Assembly (NCBI GenBank): GCA_016179765.1
Contig: JACPCL010000032.1
Span: 1 to 64,000 of the forward strand
Direction: 5' to 3'
DNA from: Chloroflexota bacterium
GTDB lineage: Bacteria > Chloroflexota > Dehalococcoidia > Lucifugimonadales > JACPCL1
Length of the DNA stretch: 64,000 nt
Both the position numbers and the translations under genes were made by a program. The notes beneath the pieces are model-generated. The model was not told the DNA's origin and made no database searches. It saw only the letters and a list, made by a program, of their open reading frames with translations. Shown piece by piece: positions 24,887-34,002 of the stretch (positions are counted from its first letter, which is position 1; every line of letters begins with the position of its first letter).

Positions 24887-25498
24887 TTACCTGAGACGCA
24901 GACCCTTCAGGTCAGCGTGTGTCTTCCCCAGGCGCAGGGCCAGGGTCGCCAGCAGACCCGCGGCCATGACCATCAAGGCGTAGTCCATCACCCACGGGCC
25001 TACAATAAAGGCCACCACTGAGGCCGCTGCCAGCAGCAGCATCCGGTCTGCCTTGCCCATGACACCACCATACTGTCTAGGGCCGCCCGCTGCTTTGGAC
25101 AGGATGCCGGCGTAGCTGGACAGCAGCATCAGCGCAATGGCTGCCGTCGCCACGGGCAGCTCCACCTTCGGCACAAAAGCCAGCCCGCCAAACAGTGCCA
25201 CGTCGGAGAGGCGGTCGGAGAACTCATTCAACACCTCACCCCAGGGCCGCGCCACGCCCAGGTCCTTGGCCACCATGCCGTCCAGGGCGTTCAGCGCCAG
25301 GCGCAGGAGCACGATGACGGGTATGACCAGGAGCAGCCCTGGCTGCCAGCGGGAGGCGGCCAAGGCCACACCGCCCAGGATGCTGATGCCCAGGGCGCTG
25401 AGGGTCAGCACGTCCGGGTGCACCCGGCGGCGCACCAGGGGCCGCTCCACGGCGCGCAGGGCCTGCTGGAAACGGGGCTTGATGGAGTACAGGTTCAT
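24887..25498 (-). CDS. CDP-alcohol phosphatidyltransferase family protein (YnbA-like)
   Basis: A 203-residue membrane enzyme that would transfer a phosphatidyl group from a CDP-lipid to an alcohol. The usual D-x2-DG-x2-AR-x8-G-x3-D-x3-D motif is altered to NALDGMVAK then GEVLNEFSD: first Asp to Asn, Arg to Lys, third Asp to Asn. I recall the NALDG and LNE forms as typical of the YnbA subgroup rather than a loss of function. It overlaps the upstream ligase-acyltransferase gene by 4 bases (ATGA). The acceptor alcohol is unknown. Confidence 0.82.
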   Translation of the reverse strand: MNLYSIKPRFQQALRAVERPLVRRRVHPDVLTLSALGISILGGVALAASRWQPGLLLVIPVIVLLRLALNALDGMVAKDLGVARPWGEVLNEFSDRLSDVALFGGLAFVPKVELPVATAAIALMLLSSYAGILSKAAGGPRQYGGVMGKADRMLLLAAASVVAFIVGPWVMDYALMVMAAGLLATLALRLGKTHADLKGLRLR

Positions 25499-28023
25499 CT
25501 TCCCACGCCTGTCGTCATGCTTGCCTCGTGAAGGGCGAATCCGCTGAGGGCTGTTACCGCCGCTTCTATGGTGCGGGTCGCTTCCAGATAGGACACGCCG
25601 CTGGGGAACGCAATGGGTTTGCCGAACTTGACGCGAACCTTCCCACGCCTCGGCGATGCCCCGTCCCTGGGCAGCACCGCATAGGTCCCCTCCACACGCA
25701 CCGGGACCACCGGCGCGCCCAGCTCCACGGCCATGAGGCCCGTACCCGACTTGAAGGGCCCCATTCTACCATCCGGAGAACGCGTCCCTTCAGGATAGAT
25801 AAGCACCGACCAGCCTCTGTCCAGAAGCTGGCTGCACCGCTCAAGGCTGGGCCGGATGGAGTCGGTGCGGGAGAAGGGGAAGGCGTTGAACATGAAGGCA
25901 GCGACACCTCCAGCGAGCCGTCCCTTGGCAAACCAGTGGTCTGCAGCAGCGGCCACCGCAACTCGCCTGCGCCATCGCCTCGGGAGGCTCGCCAGAATGA
26001 CGGGCGTGTCGGCGTGGCTCTGGTGATTGGAGGCAAACAGGACTGGCCCCTTCAGGCCCTTCAGACGCTCAAGGCCCTGGACATCGCGCGGGGCGAACCA
26101 CCGGACGATGGTTCCAAAAAGCACGGCCTGAGCTGCGGCGCGCAGAATGCGCACTAGCGGGTGCAGCGGCCACTGGGCGTATCCGGTCGGCTGCCGGCCT
26201 CCATCGCGGGCCGCCAGGGTCTCCAACTCTTCCAGCGTCGTCTCGCCGGAGACGTGGGCCTCGTCCAGATAGACGCCCAGCTCCGACTCCACCGCCGCCA
26301 GCAGCTCAACGCGGCCCAGGGAGTCAAGGCCCATGTCCGGCCCCAGGCGCGCCGTAGGCGTTGCCTGCGCTACAGGCAGCCTCGCGATCTGCGCCGCCAG
26401 GCTGCACAAGGGCGAGGCCTGAGGCGGAGCGAGGTCTGGCTTGGTGGCAGGCATGTTACCCGCCCTTAACAGGGCCAAGCGCTGAAGGACCTCGTGCTTT
26501 TTGACCTTCAGCGTATGGGTACGTGGAAAGTCTTCCTCCGGCCAGGGGGTACAGCCCCGCACCTTCTGATGGTCGGCCAGCGCCTCGTTCACCTCCTCCA
26601 GGATGGCCTTTGGCGACGCCGCCTTGTCCTTCAGCAGCAATGCGGCGTGTACCTCCACCTCCTGCCCATTCCTGGGCAGGCCTACCACCGCAGCGTCGGC
26701 TACCGCCGGGTGGCGGCGGAGCAGCGCCTCAATGTCCTCCGGGTACACGTTCATGCCGCTGGCCAGCACGATGACATCCTTCTTCCGGCCCCGGAAGTAG
26801 AGGAAGCCGTCCCTGTCCAACGCCCCCAGGTCGCCGGTCCTGTACCAGCCATCAGCAAAGGCGGCCTCCGTCGCTTCTGCGTTGTGCCAGTAGCCAGGGG
26901 TCACGTTCGGCCCGCGCACCAGGACCTCGCCATCCTCGGCGAGCTTGACCTGCACCCCCGGGATGGGCTTCCCCAGGGAGTCCAGCCTGCGTTGGCCAAA
27001 GGAGTTGCAGCTTATGATGGGCGACGTCTCCGTCGTGCCGTAGCCTTGCAGCACGTATACACCAAGGGCCTCCCATTGTTGGGCCAAAGCGGGGTCCAGG
27101 TACGCGCCACCGCACATGACGAAACGCAGCTTGCCCCCAAGCTGGCGGTGCACACTGCGGAAGAGGATGCGACGCGCCCATATCGGCAGTGCCCCGGCAG
27201 CCCGAAGCAACGTCTTCCACAGGCGCTCCTTGCCCTGCTCCCGGGCCTTCGCCGCCATGGCGTTCATGAAAAGCTGGAGCGCCTGGGGCACCAGCACCAA
27301 GGAGGTGATGTGGTGCTCCTTAAAGGCGCGAAAGATGACGCCAGGCTGGCGGCCGTGGGGATAGATGATAGCTGCGCCCCCGCTCAGAGGCGCCAGCAGC
27401 CCCACCGTCTGCTCCAGCATGTGGCTCAGCGGCAGCAGGGAGAGGAGCCGGTAGCTGGGCTTCACGGGCACCACCTTCCCAGCGGATAGCACGTTAGAGA
27501 CGATGTTGCCGTGGGTCAGGAGCACCCCTTTGGGGTCGCCGGTGGTGCCAGAGGTGAAGATGATTTCTGCGATGTCACCGGCTGCCAAGGGCGGCGCCTC
27601 CGGCAGAGACAGCGCCTCCGCCACAAAAGACTCCAGCTCCTCCAGGGCAACCAGCGGCAACCCCAGGCCCTGGGCCTGTGGCCTGGTCCCTGACGACACG
27701 AAGGCGAGCCTGGACCCGGTGCTCTTAGCCACCTTCACCGCGAACTCTCCCGTGCTGCGAACGTCCAGTGGCACCAGAACGGCTCCTGCCCGCAAGCAAC
27801 CCAAGAAGGCCGTCACCCACTGGGGCGAGTTTTGCGCCCAGATGATCACCCGGTCGCCCTTCTGGGTGCCCTCTTGCTGAAGACGAGCCGCCACCATACC
27901 GGAGCTATTCCATAGCTGACGATAGCTCCACCGCTGAGTGCGATAGCCTCGACGCATGGCCAGGGCGGGGCGGTCTCTAAAGCGCTCCTGGGCCTCTTCC
28001 AGCAAACGGATGATAGTGCTCAT
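25495..28023 (-). CDS. Trifunctional acyl ligase - ACP - PlsC acyltransferase, copy 1
   Basis: An 842-residue fusion. Residues 1-500 are an AMP-forming acyl ligase (IIFTSGTTGDPKGVLLTHGN, YGTTETSP, WYRTGDLG). Residues about 550-620 form an acyl carrier domain (GLDSLGRVELL, the attachment Ser near 566). Residues 640-830 form a PlsC-type acyltransferase (NHQSHADT near 664, YPEGTRSP near 742). The order differs from E. coli Aas, which is PlsC then ligase and has no ACP. It could activate a free fatty acid, load it on its own ACP and pass it to a glycerol-phosphate-like acceptor. ATGA overlaps join it to genes on both sides. Confidence 0.88.
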   Translation of the reverse strand: MSTIIRLLEEAQERFRDRPALAMRRGYRTQRWSYRQLWNSSGMVAARLQQEGTQKGDRVIIWAQNSPQWVTAFLGCLRAGAVLVPLDVRSTGEFAVKVAKSTGSRLAFVSSGTRPQAQGLGLPLVALEELESFVAEALSLPEAPPLAAGDIAEIIFTSGTTGDPKGVLLTHGNIVSNVLSAGKVVPVKPSYRLLSLLPLSHMLEQTVGLLAPLSGGAAIIYPHGRQPGVIFRAFKEHHITSLVLVPQALQLFMNAMAAKAREQGKERLWKTLLRAAGALPIWARRILFRSVHRQLGGKLRFVMCGGAYLDPALAQQWEALGVYVLQGYGTTETSPIISCNSFGQRRLDSLGKPIPGVQVKLAEDGEVLVRGPNVTPGYWHNAEATEAAFADGWYRTGDLGALDRDGFLYFRGRKKDVIVLASGMNVYPEDIEALLRRHPAVADAAVVGLPRNGQEVEVHAALLLKDKAASPKAILEEVNEALADHQKVRGCTPWPEEDFPRTHTLKVKKHEVLQRLALLRAGNMPATKPDLAPPQASPLCSLAAQIARLPVAQATPTARLGPDMGLDSLGRVELLAAVESELGVYLDEAHVSGETTLEELETLAARDGGRQPTGYAQWPLHPLVRILRAAAQAVLFGTIVRWFAPRDVQGLERLKGLKGPVLFASNHQSHADTPVILASLPRRWRRRVAVAAAADHWFAKGRLAGGVAAFMFNAFPFSRTDSIRPSLERCSQLLDRGWSVLIYPEGTRSPDGRMGPFKSGTGLMAVELGAPVVPVRVEGTYAVLPRDGASPRRGKVRVKFGKPIAFPSGVSYLEATRTIEAAVTALSGFALHEASMTTGVGR

Positions 28024-28901
28024 GACCTGCCTCCCCGCTGCCTAGGCGGCGACGCAGCGTTGTGTTGCGGGACGCCTGCCTCAATTCCGCGGACCGTAGT
28101 TACAGCAAAAAGGCCGTCCGATTCAAGCTGGGTGCTGCGCACCGCAAAGCCCGCAGCCCTAGCCCAGCCCTCCATGGTAGTGGCTTCCCGGCATTGCATC
28201 ACCCAAGGCTTGCCCTCTCGGTTTACCAGCACGTTGGCGATCAACTCAAGCTGCGGATGCCGCACCTGAGTGGTGAAGACGAGGGTTCCACCGGGATTGA
28301 GGATGGCGTGGATGCCCAGCAAAGAGCGGCGAATGGGCGCTGGGTCCGTGAACAGCTCGTACAGGCCCGATACAACCACAATGTCTGGCCTGGGCTGCAC
28401 CTCGGCCAATGACGCGGGGTCACAGGCGTCCCCCGGCTCGTAGCGTATGTTCGTCAGGGCGCGCCCTTCGGCGCGGCGGCGGCCCCAGCTCAGGCCCTGA
28501 GCGTCCATGTCCCTGCAGATGATGGTAACGTCGTTGAGAGGCCTGCCCTGAACTTGCAGCTCCAAACATAGGTCCTGGAGGTAGCGGCCTGGCCCAGCGG
28601 CAACGTCCAGGATGACCACCGGCCTGCCCTGCCCTGCCCTGGCGATGACCTCCCCCAGCAGCACCCTCTTCAGCAGCTCCTTGCGCCCCCGTATGGCTCG
28701 CCAGCCGATGGCGTTGAGGTAGATGCGGTCCAGAGCCCTTCCTACCAGCAGCCGGCCCTTGGCTTTGTTCTCATAGACGTAATCCAGCATCTCCCCGGAG
28801 TCAAAGCCGTACCGAAAGCCAAGGGCAATGCCATCGCTTGCCCGTCCTACGGTGCGAAAGAGAGAGCGGATGACCGCCCACCTTGCTTGCGAAACCCCCA
28901 T
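28020..28901 (-). CDS. SAM-dependent methyltransferase, YnbC C-terminal-domain type
   Basis: A 293-residue class I methyltransferase: VVILDVAAGPGRYLQDL is the SAM-binding loop (about residues 105-120). The N-terminal segment FRYGFDSGEMLDYVYENKAKG and YLNAIGWRAIRGRKELL are those of the methyltransferase half of bifunctional alpha/beta hydrolase-methyltransferases such as YnbC. Here the hydrolase half is absent. GGAGG precedes ATG 28901 and the stop overlaps the ligase fusion start (ATGA). A lipid substrate is inferred from context. Confidence 0.82.
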   Translation of the reverse strand: MGVSQARWAVIRSLFRTVGRASDGIALGFRYGFDSGEMLDYVYENKAKGRLLVGRALDRIYLNAIGWRAIRGRKELLKRVLLGEVIARAGQGRPVVILDVAAGPGRYLQDLCLELQVQGRPLNDVTIICRDMDAQGLSWGRRRAEGRALTNIRYEPGDACDPASLAEVQPRPDIVVVSGLYELFTDPAPIRRSLLGIHAILNPGGTLVFTTQVRHPQLELIANVLVNREGKPWVMQCREATTMEGWARAAGFAVRSTQLESDGLFAVTTVRGIEAGVPQHNAASPPRQRGGRS

Positions 28902-29257
28902 GGTCCACCTCCGCTACAAGGAAGAAAGTCTGGCCTGCCTGCCATCTGTCTCCATGCTAGCGGAGTCAAGACGCGGGCATGAGGTACATCCATACTAATT
29001 TCCCCTGGTAGGTGTACCATTGAGGGCAACACTTTCTCATGATTGCCGCGAAAATAGCTTCCTCCCCCCATCAAGGGAGGAGGAACTAGAACCAGCCGAT
29101 TTCACTCTTGAGGTTATCCTTCAACAGCGGGACATGCATGATGTTAGGGGGTCTTTCCCCAGGAAGTGCATGACCATAACGAGGCGGCGTCATGCCACAG
29201 CCTTCCGGCTGGGGCGCCGGCAACACCAGGCAAACGAAATCGCCAGTGACACAACAC
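28902..29257. other. Intergenic region between the methyltransferase and acpS genes
   Basis: I see no convincing gene. A short hairpin with arms TCCTCCC/GGGAGGA lies near 29060-29082, and a GGTGTACC palindrome lies near 29011. The region should hold divergent promoters for the methyltransferase (left) and acpS (right). Confidence 0.4.
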
Positions 29258-29614
29258 ATGGACAGGCTAGAGGTCAGAACCGGTATTGACCTGGTACGCC
29301 TGGCAGAGTTCCAGCACTCCCTCCAGGACGGAGGCGAGGCCCTCCTGCGGAGGCTCTTCCACCCCTCAGAGGTCCAGGGAGCCAGCGTGGAGCGCCTGGC
29401 GGGCATCTTTGCCGCAAAGGAAGCGGCCTACAAGGCCCTTTCCCTGCCTAAGGGCGACTGGCACGTCATAGAGATCCGCTACACCCCGGACGGCAAGCCC
29501 TCCCTGGCCTTCGGCCCGGAGTACGATGCTTCGCGTGTGGTGAGCTGCGATCTGAGCATCAGCCACCACGGGGAGTACGTGGTAGCCAGCGTGGTGGCGC
29601 TGCTCCGCGCCTAG
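29258..29614 (+). CDS. acpS: Holo-[acyl-carrier-protein] synthase
   Basis: A 118-residue 4'-phosphopantetheinyl transferase of AcpS type. The metal-binding motifs TGIDLVRLAEF (Asp11) and GIFAAKEAAYKAL (Glu55) and the terminal LSISHHGEYVVASVVAL are present. An in-frame upstream ATG (29192) is unlikely because the family starts just before the GIDL motif. It is the only + strand gene in the lipid cluster and shares its last bases with the opposing hydrolase stop. It is a natural partner for the ACP domains of the two flanking ligase fusions. Confidence 0.9.
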   Translation: MDRLEVRTGIDLVRLAEFQHSLQDGGEALLRRLFHPSEVQGASVERLAGIFAAKEAAYKALSLPKGDWHVIEIRYTPDGKPSLAFGPEYDASRVVSCDLSISHHGEYVVASVVALLRA

Positions 29615-30759
29615 CTTCTCCCCACATCCCCCAGGAACGTCCGCACCGCCGCCTCATAAGCCGCCGGGTCCCGGTTCCAGGAGCCAACGTGCAGCGCGCC
29701 GGGCACTCTCACGTACCGCACAATGTCCTGCCGCGCCTTTGCCAGGGCGTCGCTGGTCGCCACGGGCACCGTCTCATCGGCGTCCCCGTGGAACAGCAGG
29801 ACCGGCGCTTTCAGACGTTCCGCATCCTTCAAGTAATCCAGCTTGCGCCATTGCACGCCGAATCGGAACTGGGACATGCCTTTGGCGATGCCCGCCACAA
29901 TGACCGGATAGCCCCGCCGCTCCACCCCTAGGTCAATGGTGGAGTTGAAGTTCACCATCGGCGCATCCAGGATGACGCCCCGCACGCTGGCAGCCTGGTC
30001 AGACTGGTACAGGAAGTTGGCCACGATGGCCCCACCCATGCTGATGCCCACCAGCACCACATCCTGCGCCCCCTCCTGGAGGGCATACCTCACCGCCCCC
30101 TCCAAGTCCTGCCACTCCGTCTGGCCATACCGCAGAAGTCCGTCCGGATTCGACGGCGCACCCTCGTCGTTCCGGTAGGTGATGAGAAGGGTAGGATACC
30201 CCATGTCCACCAGGGTGGGTAGGATACGCAGCCCCTCCCGGAGCTCTGCATTGCGCCCGTGCACAAAGATGACCCACGTGCTGCCCTTACCCTCCACGTA
30301 CCAGGCGGTGAACTCCCCAAGGGACAAGGTGTACTGCACCTCCCGGAAGGGGATGCCGAAGGTGGTCATAGGCTCACCAGGAAAGGCGTAACCCTCCAGA
30401 CGGGCCATGACACCAGGGCGCAGCTCGCCGTTGAAGGTTTTGAACTCCCGCACCACCTGGCCCTCGTTGAGCTGGCTAATCGCCCCCACCTGCCCATAGC
30501 CGCCGTCCCATCGCACACCCCAGACGCCCTCGTGATTCCAGGGCGCAGTCTCACCAGTGGCAGGCGTCACCCTCAGGGTGACTTGCCCATCGGACACCCT
30601 CACCACCTGCATGTCCAGGTCGGAGGGCTTATGGTCAGGCATCAGGGCATCTCTCTTCAGGATGTCAGAGAGGTACCAGCCCCCCGCTCCAACACCGGCA
30701 ACCGCGCCTATGACCACGAGGGCCACGATAGCAATGAGGATGCGGCGAACCAGGCGCAT
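29611..30759 (-). CDS. Membrane-anchored alpha/beta hydrolase
   Basis: A 382-residue serine hydrolase. Residues 5-30 form one membrane helix (ILIAIVALVVIGAVAGVGAG), leaving the catalytic part outside or at the membrane. The nucleophile is in VLVGISMGGAIVANF (Ser near 238), with LLFHGDADETVPVATSD for the Asp and VPGALHVGSW for the His. AGGAAG precedes ATG 30759; the frame is open upstream. It lies 28 bases after the second ligase fusion, so it is probably in that operon. An esterase, lipase or thioesterase role is inferred. Confidence 0.85.
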   Translation of the reverse strand: MRLVRRILIAIVALVVIGAVAGVGAGGWYLSDILKRDALMPDHKPSDLDMQVVRVSDGQVTLRVTPATGETAPWNHEGVWGVRWDGGYGQVGAISQLNEGQVVREFKTFNGELRPGVMARLEGYAFPGEPMTTFGIPFREVQYTLSLGEFTAWYVEGKGSTWVIFVHGRNAELREGLRILPTLVDMGYPTLLITYRNDEGAPSNPDGLLRYGQTEWQDLEGAVRYALQEGAQDVVLVGISMGGAIVANFLYQSDQAASVRGVILDAPMVNFNSTIDLGVERRGYPVIVAGIAKGMSQFRFGVQWRKLDYLKDAERLKAPVLLFHGDADETVPVATSDALAKARQDIVRYVRVPGALHVGSWNRDPAAYEAAVRTFLGDVGRS

Positions 30760-30787
30760 AGACAACTTCCTGCTTTCAGGTTTTCTG

Positions 30788-33265
30788 TTACAAATCGCGC
30801 ACCGCGCCCTCAATGGCGGCGGTTGCCTCCAAGTACGACGCCCCGTTGCTAAAGACGATAGGCTTGCCGAAGCGTATCTCTACCTGCCCTCGCCGCAGAA
30901 AGGGCGCCAGCGCTGGCCTGCCAGGATGCTCAACGTGCAGCCGCAACGGCACTACCGGAACTGCCCCCTCCACGGCGATGAGGCCCGCGCCGCTCATGAA
31001 GGGCTGGATGGGGCCGCCGATGGTCAGCTTGCCCTCCGGGTAGAGCAGGACGGACCAACCGCCGTCGATGATCTTGCCCAGGTTGTCCAGGCTGGCGCGG
31101 ACGGGGCCCTCCTTAGCGAAGGGGAAGCCGTTGCCCAGCAGCGGGTTCACCACGGCCCACAGGGGGTTGCGCCACAGCTCTGCCGCTGCAGCAATGCCCA
31201 ACCGTCGTCTTACGTGAGAGGGCACCGCCTTCAGGATGAGGCCGTTGTCCAGCCCCAGGTTGTGATTAGCGGCGATGAGCACCGGCCCCTTTAGGCCATT
31301 CAGGTGCTCTCGTCCCGTCACCCGTAGCCGGTACAGCCAGAAGCCTAGAGGAAAGATCACTGCACGCTGGATGGCCCCCCGGAGGGGCCGGCACCACCAA
31401 CTCATCCCCCAACTTGGGAAGCGTTGGGACTCGTGCGGACCGCCATGCTCCCCCACCATGGCCTGGAGCTGGCGTACCGTGGTGTCCGCGGTGACCTGCG
31501 TCTCGTCCAGGTAAACCCCCAGCTCCTCCTCAATGATAGAAAGCAACTCCACCCTGTTCAGGGAGTCCAGGCCCAGCTCAACGCCCAGGGTCTTATCATC
31601 GCTGACCCCGGCCTCGGGCAGGCCCGCGACCTCGGCAATGATGTGGCGCAGGCCCTTGCCGGCGCTAGCCGGCCCGCTGCCAGCCCCCGGAATGGCTGCG
31701 GGGCTAGCAGGCGCGACGCCCCGCAAGATTTCCAACACCACACCCTTCTTCACTTTAAGAGTATGGGTACGGGGAAAGTCCTCCTCTGGCCAAATGGACC
31801 ACCCTCGGATATGCTGGCGTTCCGCCAACTGGCCGTTGACCCAGGCGACGATGCGGGGAGCCTCTTCCGGGTCCTTGAGGATGAAAACGCCGTGCACCTC
31901 CGTATCGGCCCCCTTGGGGAGGCCGACGACAATTGCGTCAGTAATGGCCGGGTGTTTCAGCAGGACTGCCTCTACATCCTCGGGGAAGACGTTCTGGCCG
32001 TCGGCTAGGACGATCATATCCTTCTTGCGGCCCTGGATGTGCAAGAAGCCCTCCTGGTCAAAGTAGCCCAGGTCTCCGGTTTTGTACCATCCGCCGGAGA
32101 AGGCGGCGCGGGTCTGCTCCGGGGCCTCCCAGTATCCCCGGGTAATGTTCGGCCCGCGCACCAGGATCTCGCCATCGGCCTCAATCTTCACGTCAACCCC
32201 GGGCAAGGGCAACCCGACCGAATCACACCTCGGCCGGCTTACCCTGTGGCAGCTTATGACCGGGGAGGCCTCCGTTGTCCCGTAGCCCTGGGTCACGTTG
32301 ATCCCCAGAAGCTGCCACTTGGCCCCCAGTTCTGGGTCCAGGGCCGCGCCGCCAGAGATGATGAGGTCCAGCTTGCCGCCAAACTGCTGGTGGACAGGGC
32401 GGAAGAGGATGCGCCGCAAGGGGAAAGGGATGCGCTTTGCCACCTTCAGAAGGGTGCTCCACACCCGCTCCCTGCCCTGGCGCTTCACCTCCCGCTCTAT
32501 GCCCTTCATGAACAGGTCCAGGGCCAGGGGCACCAGGAGAATCGTGGTGATGCGGCGCTCCCGCATGGTGCGGAACAGGACGGAAGGCTGGCGGCTGGCG
32601 GGATAGGTAACGTTGGCGCCGCACTGCAGAGCCATGAGCAGGCAACCCATCTGTTCAAACATGTGGCTCAGGGGCAGGATGGACAGCAACCGATAGGAGG
32701 CCTTGCCAGGGATGTACTGGCTGGTGGCCTGCAGGTTGGCGAGCAGGTTCCCGTGGCTGATCATGACCCCCTTGGGGTCACCGGTGGTACCAGAGGTGAA
32801 CATGATCTCCGCCAGGTCGTCCCTGGCCACCGACTCTTCCTGAGGGGCTGGTAGGGAGGCGGACAACCCCTCCAGCTCCTCAACGCTGATGCGTTGCATA
32901 TCCAGAGACGGGGGCATAGGCGGTGTCAGGCAGGAGACGAAGGCCAGGCTGGGGCGGGTCTTGGCGGCCACCTTCGCCACAAAGTCAGGCGTGCTGCGCA
33001 GGTCTATGGGCACAACGATAACGCCGGCCCGCAAACAACCAAAGAAGGCCACCACCCACTGGGGGCAGTTGTAGGCCCACAGGATGGCCCGGTCCCCCTT
33101 GCGCAGCCCCCTCTGCTGAAGGAGCGCCGCCACCTTGCCGGAGCCATCCCATAGCTGCTGGTAGTTCCACTGCCGGTAGCGGAACCCCGGCTTCATTAGC
33201 AGGGCGGGCCGGAGGCCAAACCGTTTGGAGGAATCTTGAAGAAACTGCACCAGGGTCTCTGCCAT
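30788..33265 (-). CDS. Trifunctional acyl ligase - ACP - PlsC acyltransferase, copy 2
   Basis: An 825-residue paralogue of the 25495-28023 protein with the same domain order: ligase (IMFTSGTTGDPKGVMISHGN, YGTTEASPV, WYKTGDLGYF), ACP (GLDSLNRVELL, Ser near 566) and acyltransferase (NHNLGLDN near 667, YPEGKLTIGG). The acyltransferase EGxxR-type motif is weaker (EGK) than in copy 1, so acceptor or activity may differ. AGGAGG precedes ATG 33265. Two copies suggest acylation of two positions or with two chain types. Confidence 0.88.
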   Translation of the reverse strand: MAETLVQFLQDSSKRFGLRPALLMKPGFRYRQWNYQQLWDGSGKVAALLQQRGLRKGDRAILWAYNCPQWVVAFFGCLRAGVIVVPIDLRSTPDFVAKVAAKTRPSLAFVSCLTPPMPPSLDMQRISVEELEGLSASLPAPQEESVARDDLAEIMFTSGTTGDPKGVMISHGNLLANLQATSQYIPGKASYRLLSILPLSHMFEQMGCLLMALQCGANVTYPASRQPSVLFRTMRERRITTILLVPLALDLFMKGIEREVKRQGRERVWSTLLKVAKRIPFPLRRILFRPVHQQFGGKLDLIISGGAALDPELGAKWQLLGINVTQGYGTTEASPVISCHRVSRPRCDSVGLPLPGVDVKIEADGEILVRGPNITRGYWEAPEQTRAAFSGGWYKTGDLGYFDQEGFLHIQGRKKDMIVLADGQNVFPEDVEAVLLKHPAITDAIVVGLPKGADTEVHGVFILKDPEEAPRIVAWVNGQLAERQHIRGWSIWPEEDFPRTHTLKVKKGVVLEILRGVAPASPAAIPGAGSGPASAGKGLRHIIAEVAGLPEAGVSDDKTLGVELGLDSLNRVELLSIIEEELGVYLDETQVTADTTVRQLQAMVGEHGGPHESQRFPSWGMSWWCRPLRGAIQRAVIFPLGFWLYRLRVTGREHLNGLKGPVLIAANHNLGLDNGLILKAVPSHVRRRLGIAAAAELWRNPLWAVVNPLLGNGFPFAKEGPVRASLDNLGKIIDGGWSVLLYPEGKLTIGGPIQPFMSGAGLIAVEGAVPVVPLRLHVEHPGRPALAPFLRRGQVEIRFGKPIVFSNGASYLEATAAIEGAVRDL

Positions 33266-33291
33266 GGCCCACCTCCTGGGAAGCTAGTCGT

Positions 33292-34002
33292 TCACGCCTC
33301 CAGAAAACGACGGCGCAGGGTCTCCCGCGCGTCGCTGCGAAGGGGCGGAAAATGGCTGAAGCAGATCGCTTCAAAGTCTAAGGCCATCAACTTGCGCACC
33401 GATTGTCTCGCCTGATCCTGGTCCTGGGTCACCCCCGCCGCGGGCGGCCCTATCTTCCCAAACCGGTACTGCAAGGCATCCCCTACAATAAGCACCCGTT
33501 GGGGCAATACGTACAGAGAGATGCTCCCCGGCGTGTGCCCCGGCGTGTGCACCACTCGCACGCTGATCTGGCTATCCAGTTGTAGCTCATCGCCGTCCGA
33601 AAGCAGCAGGTCGGCCTGGGGGGGATAGTCGTACATCCGCCGCACGACTGGCTCCGTCAGGCCCGCCAGGACCTGATTGCGGAACGGGTTAGGGGTGGGG
33701 TACTCGCCCGAAAGGAGGGGCCACTCCTCCTTGTGCATCGCTACTTTCGCACCCGTCTCTAAGGCCAGCCGGCCCAGGCTGCCGGAGTGGTCTGGGTGAT
33801 AGTGCGTCAGGAATATCCAGCGCACCGCCTCCAGGGGCAGACCCAGGTTCTTCAGCCCGGAGGCGATGGCGCCAAAGCTGCCCGGACCGCCACTGTCCAC
33901 CAGCGCGGCGCCATCGCCGCCAACGATGACGCTGACCCGCGCCCCAACGGCCCGGAACTGGTAAATGCCAGAAGTCACGTAGATGGGTTTGCCAAAGTTC
34001 AT
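33292..34002 (-). CDS. MBL-fold metallo-hydrolase
   Basis: A 236-residue metallo-beta-lactamase-fold protein. Dinuclear metal motifs are LTHYHPDHSGSLG, HTPGHTPGSISL, IVGDALQYR and FSHFPPL. ATG 34002 overlaps the YihY stop as ATGA; the open frame extends further, but that part reads inside yihY. It resembles glyoxalase-II-like or lactonase-like hydrolases; the substrate is unknown. It precedes the second ligase fusion by 26 bases, so it is probably in the same transcript. Confidence 0.87.
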   Translation of the reverse strand: MNFGKPIYVTSGIYQFRAVGARVSVIVGGDGAALVDSGGPGSFGAIASGLKNLGLPLEAVRWIFLTHYHPDHSGSLGRLALETGAKVAMHKEEWPLLSGEYPTPNPFRNQVLAGLTEPVVRRMYDYPPQADLLLSDGDELQLDSQISVRVVHTPGHTPGSISLYVLPQRVLIVGDALQYRFGKIGPPAAGVTQDQDQARQSVRKLMALDFEAICFSHFPPLRSDARETLRRRFLEA

